Below, in pieces: positions 1 through 7,700 of a stretch of 9,106 bases of DNA. Numbering within the stretch: position 1 is the first letter of the stretch; the number at the start of each line of letters is the position of its first letter. A program made the translations under genes and the position numbers. The notes beneath the pieces were generated by a model. It did no database searches and had not been told where the DNA came from. It worked only from the letters and a program-made list of their open reading frames with translations. Source of the stretch: CAZSBG01 sp964605145 (GTDB lineage: Bacteria > Zhuqueibacterota > Zhuqueibacteria > Thermofontimicrobiales > Thermofontimicrobiaceae); NCBI GenBank assembly GCA_964605145.1, contig CAZSBG010000163.1, positions 1 through 9,106 on the forward strand, in the 5' to 3' direction.

Positions 1-10
1 GTATGACGAC

Positions 11-38
11 TGAAAAATATCTCCTTCTTTTTTGAAGG
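11..38 (-). terminator. Weak hairpin, possible terminator of the regulator gene
   Basis: Read on the minus strand, a 5-bp stem CCTTC/GAAGG (positions 38-34 and 27-23) with an AAAAAA loop is followed by AGATATTTTT. It lies about 65 bp beyond the regulator's stop codon. The stem is short and the T-run is broken, so this is a weak candidate. A second all-AT palindrome, AATAAATTT (60-68) and AAATTTATT (75-83), lies between it and the stop codon. I see no gene in positions 1-101. Confidence 0.25.
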
Positions 39-101
39 GTGCGGAATGTAAAATAGAATAATAAATTTCAATATAAATTTATTTCATCGTATAAATGGAA
101 C

Positions 102-965
102 TTAATCTGTGATGAAATACCTGCTGTCATTTATATTTTTCTCTATGATTTCGAGCGCATGAAGTGTGCGTTCTTTGTCCTGCAAGTTTAATTCTGTAAT
201 AATTGCATTAATCACGACTGCTACAGCACCGAGTGAATTGGTGAACATGATATTATCAGTTTTTATCTGTAAACAATGCGTTGAGTATTTATTTACCGGA
301 GCGATTTTTTTATCGGTAAACGCGATAACAGGAATTTTACGTTCACTTGCGTAAGAGACAGCTTCAATTGTAGGCCGAGAGTAGGGTGAAAAACTGAACG
401 CAACGAGTAGATCATCTTCTGTCAGAAAGGCAATTTGTTCCTGATAATGCAAAAAATTTAGCGACAGTGTGTGAGCGTCATATCCGTATAAACGCAGCAG
501 GAAGGTCAGCATGGATGCAAACTGATAAGAAATTTCAAGACCGAGACAATAAATCTGACGCGCCTTCATTATTCTATCCACAACATTGGAAAACTCGTGA
601 TAGTTGATCGATTTCAGCGTATCATTAATATTGGTGATAACATTGTTCGCCACAAGCGTAATTATATCCGGCGTCTTTTCCTTTTCAGTGACAGCAAATT
701 GATAGTATTCTGTGGGTGAAAGTTTATTCTTGAGAGTCGTCGAAAGTACCGCCTTTAACTCTTTGAATCCTTTATAACCAAGAGATTGGGCAAATCTCAC
801 AATGGATGCTTCACTGACATTGGCTTTAAGAGCTATATCTTTTATCGGAAGCAGGGCGACCAGATCGATGTTTTCAAGAAAGAAATCAGCTACTTTTTTT
901 TGATTCGGAGGAAGAGAATGAACTATGCTGTAGATTAATTCTTCAAGTTCTTTTCTTTTTTTCAT
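102..965 (-). CDS. MurR/RpiR family transcriptional regulator (HTH + SIS domains)
   Basis: This 287-residue protein has the length and two-domain plan typical of RpiR/MurR regulators, which sense phosphorylated sugars and repress or activate sugar-use genes in the cytoplasm. Residues about 7-83 form the helix-turn-helix domain; the recognition region is around 39-66 (IKDIALKANVSEASIVRFAQ). Residues about 125-255 form the SIS (sugar isomerase) fold, with the glycine-containing first loop CLGLEIS (140-146), the phosphate-loop-like segment SFSPYSRPT (191-199) and the strand PVIAFTD (212-218). The start codon at 965 has no clear Shine-Dalgarno sequence, but the HTH begins soon after it and a good promoter lies upstream. 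The gene is transcribed away from the peptidase gene. No sugar-metabolism gene is next to it, so its ligand and targets cannot be told. Family assignment is firm; the specific role is unknown. Confidence 0.9.
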   Translation of the reverse strand: MKKRKELEELIYSIVHSLPPNQKKVADFFLENIDLVALLPIKDIALKANVSEASIVRFAQSLGYKGFKELKAVLSTTLKNKLSPTEYYQFAVTEKEKTPDIITLVANNVITNINDTLKSINYHEFSNVVDRIMKARQIYCLGLEISYQFASMLTFLLRLYGYDAHTLSLNFLHYQEQIAFLTEDDLLVAFSFSPYSRPTIEAVSYASERKIPVIAFTDKKIAPVNKYSTHCLQIKTDNIMFTNSLGAVAVVINAIITELNLQDKERTLHALEIIEKNINDSRYFITD

Positions 966-1000
966 GGGATATGTAATAAAAATTTCAAAAGAACGTTTTG

Positions 1001-1016
1001 TGAAATTAAACTTTCA
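1001..1016. promoter_or_regulatory. Candidate RpiR-type operator, TGAAA-N6-TTTCA
   Basis: The sequence TGAAATTAAACTTTCA is a palindrome with perfect 5-bp arms and a 6-bp spacer. It lies just downstream of the regulator's -10 box, over the predicted transcription start, which is where a repressor would block its own promoter. GAA-N6-TTC-like half-site layouts have been reported for some RpiR-family proteins such as IolR; that parallel is from memory. Further half-sites of the same sequence occur at 983-987 (TTTCA) and 1059-1063 (TGAAA). The region is AT-rich, so chance contributes. Confidence 0.45.
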
Positions 1017-1019
1017 TTT

Positions 1020-1048
1020 AATATAATACCTTTTTTCTAATTTGTCAA
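1020..1048 (-). promoter_or_regulatory. Sigma-70-type promoter of the regulator gene
   Basis: On the minus strand a perfect -35 box TTGACA (1048-1043) is followed after exactly 17 bp by TATATT (1025-1020), close to the TATAAT consensus. Transcription would start near 1012-1014, giving a leader of about 48 nt before the ATG at 965. An E. coli-like promoter is less expected in Bacteroidota, whose main sigma factor prefers a different -33/-7 pattern. Confidence 0.7.
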
Positions 1049-1128
1049 CAGTTTTTTTTGAAACACTAAAAAAAAGTGTCCCCCATATTTAACCTCGATT
1101 ATTCACATTATATTGCTAAAGGTATCGA

Positions 1129-1271
1129 GTTAACCTGAATGGTGATGAATTTAGAGATGAGTACATTTTTACGTCTAAAACTGAGTTTTAAAATAATTGA
1201 GAATTCAATTTTGATAATAATCAGGTAATTGAATCAATTTTAGTATAACTACCTGAATAATTCAGGTTAAC
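1129..1271. repeat. Perfect 12-bp inverted repeat bounding a 143-bp segment
   Basis: GTTAACCTGAAT (1129-1140) is the exact reverse complement of ATTCAGGTTAAC (1260-1271). The core ACCTGA/TCAGGT occurs four times inside this segment: 1133-1138, 1221-1226, 1251-1256 and 1262-1267. Two reading options are an operator array upstream of the peptidase or a small MITE-like insertion. No target-site duplication flanks it that I can see. Confidence 0.6.
1251..1267. promoter_or_regulatory. Palindrome ACCTGAA-TAA-TTCAGGT
   Basis: Perfect 7-bp arms with a 3-bp spacer form a compact symmetric site of the size bound by a dimeric regulator. It sits about 210 bp upstream of the peptidase start. TCAGGTA at 1221-1227 can pair instead with TACCTGA at 1250-1256, so alternative hairpins are possible if this is transcribed. 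Confidence 0.45.
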
Positions 1272-1464
1272 AGGATAAAAATAATTGCAACGTAATAAGA
1301 GATACATCGTACAAAAATTTATGAAACTGAAAAATCTGACACATGTTTATTTTTTCACTGAAACTTACACAACAAAAAAGCTCCAGATTTCCCCTCCTAT
1401 TCAACTTAATCGCTGCAAAAGAAAGAATGTAAGGAAACGCCATTTCAGTTCATATAAATTTTTT

Positions 1465-1470
1465 GGAGGA
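1465..1470 (+). promoter_or_regulatory. Shine-Dalgarno site GGAGGA that fixes the peptidase start
   Basis: GGAGGA ends 7 nt before the ATG at 1478, an ideal spacing. A longer reading would start at the TTG at 1463, but that codon overlaps the ribosome-binding site itself and would put EDKI in front of the signal peptide. The ATG is therefore the better start. Confidence 0.85.
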
Positions 1471-1477
1471 CAAAATC

Positions 1478-4400
1478 ATGACCGCAAAAAGCAGACTCGT
1501 CTTTCTTATGCTTGTAATGCTGGTACCTATTTTTGTTTCTGCCCAAACCGTTCATCAACAAATTCGTGAACTGGAGGCCGCCCGTTTCGCGAAATATCAG
1601 AGCGCTTTTTCAATGCTTGCACTGAAGGCAGAGCCATCGGATTTTGATGTAAGTTACTATCGGATCGACCTGAAAATCGATCCTTACGCGGAAAATGTTT
1701 CCGGAAGCGTGTTCGTAAAGGCTTATTCCCAAATTAACGGCCTGACCGAAATCTCCCTTGACCTTTTCGACAACATGATCGTGGACTCGGTTGTCGCCCA
1801 GGGCGATACGCTAAGCTGGACTCACACGGAAAATTCCCTGAATATCACGCTGCCACAGACAATGGATATCGATTTTTATATTGGACTGCAAGTCTATTAC
1901 CACGGTCGCCCGACAGCCGGGGGTGGATTCCGGTCGTTCGATTTTGGGCGGCACAAGGAATTCCCGATTGTCGCGACGTTATCGCAGCCATTTGGCGCGT
2001 CGGCCTGGTGGCCCTGCAAGGATGACCCGGCGGACAAGGCCGATTCTGTCGATATCGTCATCACTGTGCCGGACACATTTGTTGTCGCCTCAAATGGTTT
2101 GTTGGCCAGCGAAACTTTAAATGAAGATGATACAAAAACCTATTTTTGGGCGGAGCGGTATCCCATCAGCACCTATCTGGTGTCTCTGGCCATCACCAAT
2201 TACGAAGTATTTTCAAACTTTTACGGCTATTCAGACACAGATTCTATGGAGGTTTTTTATTACGTCTACCCGGAGCATGTCGCCGCTGCTCAGGAAGATT
2301 TTAACATCACCGTGGAAGCTATCACGCATTTCTCTTCGATTTTCGGCCAGTATCCATTCATCGAAGAGAAATATGGCATGGCGGAATTCCAATGGGGCGG
2401 CGCCATGGAGCACCAGACCTGTACCAGCTATGGCCGGGGACTCATTCAGGGCAATCATCAATACGACAGCTATCTGGTTCACGAATTAGCGCACCAGTGG
2501 TTCGGCGATCTCATTACTATGAAACGATGGTCCCACATCTGGCTTAATGAGGGTTTTGCTTCGTATGCCGAAGCGCTGTGGGCTGAACATACCGGCGGTA
2601 AAGATTCACTTCACAGCTATATGAAAGATTTTGATCAGGGCCTCTTCCCCACCTCGGTTTTCGTGTATGACTCCACAAATATCGCTGAACTTTTCAGTCG
2701 AACCGTCTACGATAAAGGCGCATGGGTGCTGCACATGTTGCGGCATGTTATGGGAGACAGTTCCTTTTTCAATGCATTGATAAAATACAGGGAGGCCCAT
2801 GAATTCGGAAATGCAACCACTGAAGATTTTCGAGATATTTGCCAAATTGAATACGGCGCTGATTTGAACTGGTTCTTCAACCAGTGGGTCTATGGTTATT
2901 TTCGTCCATCTTATGAGTATGCATGGTCGGACTCTTCCGCTGGTCAAAATCATTTTGTTACGCTAACGCTAAACCAAATTCAAATGAGCACCGGTTTGTT
3001 CAAAATGCCGCTCGACATCGAACTGGCCACCCTGTCAGGAGACACCACTTTCGTTGTGTGGGACAGCCTGGGATCGCAAACATTTCAATTTACCAGTGAC
3101 GAAGAGGTGGTGAATCTCAAAATCGATCCTGAAAACTGGGTGCTGAAAGAATTGCTCACAACAGAGCGATTCAATGTTAGCGGCACCATCTTTGGCGGGA
3201 ATGAATCAAGTCCGCTGCCAAGAGCAGAAATTTATTTTTCCCGCATAGATATGGCAACATCCGCTCTCGCCTCTGTCGATAGCGTGCACAGCAATTCCCT
3301 GGGGCAGTATTCAATTGCGCTTATTCCCGGATTTTACGCCATGGAAGTTTTTCACGTGGCCGATGGATACCTCCCGGCACATCCGAAATACCTGCAGATC
3401 GACCGAAATATGACCGACCTTGACGTTGTGCTCATTGCTCCGAAAATATCTACAAATAAGGATTCAATCGATGTCTTTCTGGATCAGGGTGAAACGTACA
3501 CAGATACCTTGCATATCGAAAATACGGGCAGCGGACAATTACTCTTCAGCATTGCACCAACCTCCGGGGAAGAAAAAATAACACAATCAGAAAATATACC
3601 GTCACCCATTTCAAGGATACCCGTGCTTTCTCATTCTCTTAAACATTCCATCGATAAATCTATATCATACAGCAGCGGTGAAATAGCAAGTTCTCCCCCA
3701 TCAATCTGGCAAATGCTTTATAAAGATCCGCCAGACAATGCCGGAGGTGCAATGGACATCGATGAAGTATGGATGCAGATTTCCGGGGGTGACCTGTACT
3801 TGAAAATCACCACGTTTGAGCAATTCAGTCAATTAAACGAATTCGAATTTGATCTGCTAATTGACGATGATGGTAACACCGATACCGGCATGTCTGTTGG
3901 ATGGTTCGGTGCAGATTATGTGATCGTTGTCAGTGATTTGGGTGGTGTGTATTCAGCGCTGGCCAGGTATACCGGTGATGGATTTGAACTCGCTACTCTG
4001 GCAAGCTTTGAAAACATCGATCGGTCGAACAATGAAATCACAGTCGCCTTCCCGCTTTCTTCATTCAGGTCACAGAGTGTTTTTTCAATGATTGCTGCCG
4101 TACAGAGTCTGACAGATCCATTTCTGGATAACGACGTTGCGCCGGATAATAATTTTGGTTATTTTATTTTTGGCCTGGAAGATCTACCCTGGCTTCAGGT
4201 TGAGCCCAATTTCGGGCTGGTGGAGTCCGCTCAACGTGCTTCCATAATCCTGAATATTTTTCCTGAGGCTTTATCTGCCGGCAGGTTCAACGCCAACATC
4301 GTCATTGCAAATAATGATTTTTTAAACACTCCCAAAATTATACCACTTCATTTTGATTATATCACACGTGTTGCTGAGGAAACGCACGTCCCAACTTCAT

Positions 4401-4675
4401 TCAAGCTGCATCAGAATTATCCAAATCCCTTTAATTCAGAAACACAAATTCGTTATGACGTGCCGGAAAAAGGATTGGTAAAGCTGGATATTTACAACCT
4501 ATTGGGACAGAAAATCCGGCGACTCGTTGAAAAAAATCAGATGGCGGGAAGTCACGCCATCACATGGGATGGATGCGACAAGCTTGGCAGGTCTGTCGGA
4601 AGCGGGATATATTTTTATATGATTCAATTGAATAATAAAAAGTTCCCGGTTCAGAAAATGGTTGTTTTAAAGTAA
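1478..4675 (+). CDS. Secreted M1-family zinc aminopeptidase with multidomain tail and T9SS sorting domain
   Basis: The protein is 1065 residues from the ATG chosen by its ribosome-binding site. Residues 1-22 are a signal peptide (hydrophobic core 6-20, cleavage after VSA, before QTV). Residues about 52-560 are the gluzincin M1 domain, which removes N-terminal amino acids from peptides. The exopeptidase motif reads GAMEH (308-312) instead of GAMEN, a variant I know from secreted relatives. Zinc ligands are H335 and H339 in HELAH and E358, 18 residues after the second His; E336 is the general base and Y411 (YDKGA) the likely transition-state Tyr. All catalytic residues are present. The tail holds a carboxypeptidase-regulatory-like domain (about 565-655), the first half of a BACON/Hydin-like beta-sandwich (656-695), a low-complexity Ser/Ile-rich linker and an inserted beta-rich domain with an Asp-rich loop, DDDGNTDTG (796-804), then the sandwich's second half (about 903-961). 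A T9SS sorting domain (about 973-1065, NYPNPFN at 980-986) ends the protein. It is probably exported and surface-bound or released. It is likely co-transcribed with the propeller gene 59 bp downstream. Confidence 0.92.
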   Translation: MTAKSRLVFLMLVMLVPIFVSAQTVHQQIRELEAARFAKYQSAFSMLALKAEPSDFDVSYYRIDLKIDPYAENVSGSVFVKAYSQINGLTEISLDLFDNMIVDSVVAQGDTLSWTHTENSLNITLPQTMDIDFYIGLQVYYHGRPTAGGGFRSFDFGRHKEFPIVATLSQPFGASAWWPCKDDPADKADSVDIVITVPDTFVVASNGLLASETLNEDDTKTYFWAERYPISTYLVSLAITNYEVFSNFYGYSDTDSMEVFYYVYPEHVAAAQEDFNITVEAITHFSSIFGQYPFIEEKYGMAEFQWGGAMEHQTCTSYGRGLIQGNHQYDSYLVHELAHQWFGDLITMKRWSHIWLNEGFASYAEALWAEHTGGKDSLHSYMKDFDQGLFPTSVFVYDSTNIAELFSRTVYDKGAWVLHMLRHVMGDSSFFNALIKYREAHEFGNATTEDFRDICQIEYGADLNWFFNQWVYGYFRPSYEYAWSDSSAGQNHFVTLTLNQIQMSTGLFKMPLDIELATLSGDTTFVVWDSLGSQTFQFTSDEEVVNLKIDPENWVLKELLTTERFNVSGTIFGGNESSPLPRAEIYFSRIDMATSALASVDSVHSNSLGQYSIALIPGFYAMEVFHVADGYLPAHPKYLQIDRNMTDLDVVLIAPKISTNKDSIDVFLDQGETYTDTLHIENTGSGQLLFSIAPTSGEEKITQSENIPSPISRIPVLSHSLKHSIDKSISYSSGEIASSPPSIWQMLYKDPPDNAGGAMDIDEVWMQISGGDLYLKITTFEQFSQLNEFEFDLLIDDDGNTDTGMSVGWFGADYVIVVSDLGGVYSALARYTGDGFELATLASFENIDRSNNEITVAFPLSSFRSQSVFSMIAAVQSLTDPFLDNDVAPDNNFGYFIFGLEDLPWLQVEPNFGLVESAQRASIILNIFPEALSAGRFNANIVIANNDFLNTPKIIPLHFDYITRVAEETHVPTSFKLHQNYPNPFNSETQIRYDVPEKGLVKLDIYNLLGQKIRRLVEKNQMAGSHAITWDGCDKLGRSVGSGIYFYMIQLNNKKFPVQKMVVLK

Positions 4676-4734
4676 TAAGAATATTATATTAATCGTTAAA
4701 TGTAACTTTCAGTTATTTGCAGGAGATGTAATCG

Positions 4735-7700
4735 ATGAAAAAGACAAACTTTTATTTTGCAACCATATTATTGGCAACGTTAATTACATTACCCTTTCTC
4801 GTAATTTTTCTGGATTTACAATCCACTCATCCGTTGAAAGATAAACATCCCAAAATGTCAGGGGCTATGGAAGCGCTCACTTTTTGGACCCGATCACGGT
4901 CTTATCCGGGAAAAGATATTTCCCCGGACCGGCATTTCAAAGCCTTCAGTAAAATGAAAATGCAATTGAAAAAAAGCACAGTCGATGAATTTGAGTGGAA
5001 ACCATTTGGCCCGCATAATGTCCCGGGGCGAATGATATCTCTGGCCGTGAATCCGCAAAATGGGAATACGCTTTATGCCGGAAGCGCCAGCGGAGGTTTG
5101 TGGCGGACTTTCTCTGCGGAAACAGGTGGAAATTGGGAGCGCATCACAACAGGATTCCCCACCCTGGGAGTCATGGCAATTGCCATCGATCCGTCGGATT
5201 CCAATAAAATGTTCATTGGCACGGGCGAGGTGTACGGATTCGATCAGTCCATCGGCGGAACTGTTATTCGAACCACGCGGGGAAGTTATGGTATTGGGGT
5301 CCTGAAAACAACCGATGGCGGAGCCACATGGGAAGCAAGTCTGGATTGGAAATACTATCAGCAGCGAGGCGTGCAATGTCTTCGCATGAATCCACTCAAT
5401 CCAAATACCATTTTTGCAGCAACCACAGAGGGAATTTACAAGTCAGTAGATAGCGGTGAATCCTGGCAAAATGTCCTTGATGTTTTGATGGGACAGGACA
5501 TTGTCATTAATACGGCGGACACAAATATGGTGATGGTTTCCTGCGGGAATTTGGGGAGTTCGGGCACCGGCGTGTACCGCTCACTGGATGGGGGCGAGAA
5601 CTGGGATAAAGTGACCAGCATTCCCCCTTATACCGGAAAGACGCTGATGGACATGTTCGGATCAAATCCGGATATCGTTTATGCAAGTGTCGCAGACAGC
5701 CTCGCCGGCATCGGGCTCTACCGAACAAATGATTTTGGCGACTCATGGACTCTGTTGTACAACAATAAAACGAATATAGACGTTCCTCGCTACCAGGGCT
5801 GGTTTTCTCACTGGGTGGCTGTTCATCCCAACAACCTTTCTGAAATCGTGTACGCAGGTGTGCCCATTTTCAAATCAAACAATGGCGGATTTTCATTTCA
5901 GGAAATTGGCGGCCCCCATGTGGATCATCATAATTACACGCACGATCCATTCGATCCTGATGTCCTGTATATCGCCTGCGACGGTGGCGTATATCGGACG
6001 GATAATTTTGGCGAAAGTTATCAGAACCTGGGCTATGGACTTCAGACCGGCCAATTTTACAATGGATTTTCAAGTTCTTCCAGTGACTCCAATTTAGCCA
6101 TTGGTGGTTTTCAGGACAATGGCGTAAATCTTTATTCAGGCGCCATCGGTGGCTGGAACCATGTAATCGGTGGCGATGGTTGCTGGACAGCCATTAATCC
6201 GCTGAACGACAATATTATTTATGGCGAGTGGCAGAGAAATAATATAATGAAATCCGAAAATCGGGGTCTGTCATTTGCTTCAGCAACAACAGGAATGACC
6301 GATGGTAATGTTGCTTTTGTCGCACCGTTTGTTATTTCTCCATCCCATCCTTCCATTCTGTATTCCGGAAGAAGCAGGATTTACAAGACCACCAACGGCG
6401 CAGGAGAATGGTTTGCAACCAACAACAACATCCCGTTGGATGGAAATCCGGCGTTATCCATGGCAATTTCCGCCACCAACCCGGATGTTGTTTATGTTGG
6501 AACCGCGCCAATCATTTCCGAAGCGCATATCTTCCGAACCACTGACGGTGGTGACAACTGGGTGAATGTCACGCGATTTTTACCGGATCGCTATCCCATG
6601 GATATTGCCATAGACCCCAATGATGACCAAACAGCCTACGTTGTCTTTGGCGGATTCGATTCCGGGCATGTATTCAAAACTACAAATTCCGGTGAATACT
6701 GGCAGGATATCACCGGCTCCCTGCCGGACATTCCAACTTCATCTGTGACTATTGATCCATTAAATTCAAACCATGTGTATGTGGGCAACGACCTCGGCGT
6801 GTACGCATCAACGGATGGTGGTTTGACATGGGAGAATTTCAGCAATGGACTCCCGGAAGCAGTCATCGCCATGGATCTCAACGTTTCGCCTTCAAATCGT
6901 AACTTGCGAGTGGCCACCCATGGGAATGGCGCCTATCAAAAACCGCTGATATACAGACCTGAAGTTTTTCTGGTATTCAATTTGGATCCATTTCCCGGCG
7001 TTGTATTGCAGGGTGAAGAACTGGAATTCGCAGTTCATGTCACCAATATTGGCAGCGAAACCATGACCGAGTCATCGACTGCCCAAATTCGGGTGGTGGA
7101 CCAATCAAACGTTGAAGTTTTTTCTGAATTAAAAATGATTTCTAATTTATCTCCCAAAACAAGTGAACATATTCAGTACGATGAAACGTTCATCCCGGAA
7201 AATGTGGGAATATACACTGTACAATTTATTACCTCTGGCGATGTTCCAACCTCCATCGCCGATACGATTAAGCAGGTGGTCACGGCAATCACGGCGCCGA
7301 CCATTGCCCGGTCGAGTGTATCGAAAGAATATCGTCCCTATGATGAAATTCAGGGCGGCACAGTGCTTCCATTTGGGGATGATAGCTTTGCACCGGTCGA
7401 TCTGCCATTTGTTTTCTCGTACGATTTATGGGATTATGATAAAATTCAAATTTGCTCCAATGGATGGTGTGAATTTGGAACAGGATCAATTGGCTCAGAA
7501 CGCGGGCTGTCTTCCAGCCAGCAGATAGGCTCAATCGGAGCTAATGAAAATGGCAGACTTGCCGGCACGGCACGTCCAAACAAGGCATTAGGTCCATGGT
7601 GGGAAGATTTAAATCCTGAAGACTCACGCAACCCGGGCCAGGTGAGTTACATGACCACAGGAACATCGCCCAATCGTGTTTTCATCATTCAATGGAAAAA

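Larger units (their letters stand above)
966..1477. other. Divergent AT-rich intergenic region without a gene
   Basis: This 512-bp stretch separates the regulator (minus) from the peptidase (plus). It contains the regulator promoter and a palindrome over its start site, an imperfect hairpin (AACCTCGAT at 1091-1099 with ATCGAGTT at 1124-1131, one bulged C), a long inverted repeat at 1129-1271, and a small inverted repeat TTTAGA (1150-1155) / TCTAAA (1174-1179). I found no convincing sigma-70 promoter for the peptidase between 1272 and 1460, so its transcription start is unknown. No reading frame here looks coding. Confidence 0.7.

Noticed and set aside
1272..1464. Riboswitch or sigma-70 promoter in the peptidase leader
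   Set aside because: I found no -35/-10 pair with proper spacing and no recognisable riboswitch core; the available stems are short and AT-rich.
1463..1477. Longer peptidase start at TTG
   Set aside because: The TTG overlaps the start of the GGAGGA ribosome-binding site, and the extra residues would precede a complete signal peptide that already begins at the ATG at 1478.
1285..1569. 94-codon open frame on the plus strand upstream of the peptidase
   Set aside because: It begins at a TTG without a ribosome-binding site, runs into the well-supported peptidase gene in another frame, and its product has no domain-like composition.
2121..2953. Open frames on both strands inside the peptidase gene
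   Set aside because: They overlap the catalytic domain coding region, which has all M1 motifs in frame; they have no recognisable domains and are shadow frames.
4676..4734. Terminator or promoter between the two plus-strand genes
   Set aside because: The 59-bp gap has no GC-rich hairpin with a T-run and no convincing promoter, only the ribosome-binding site of the second gene.
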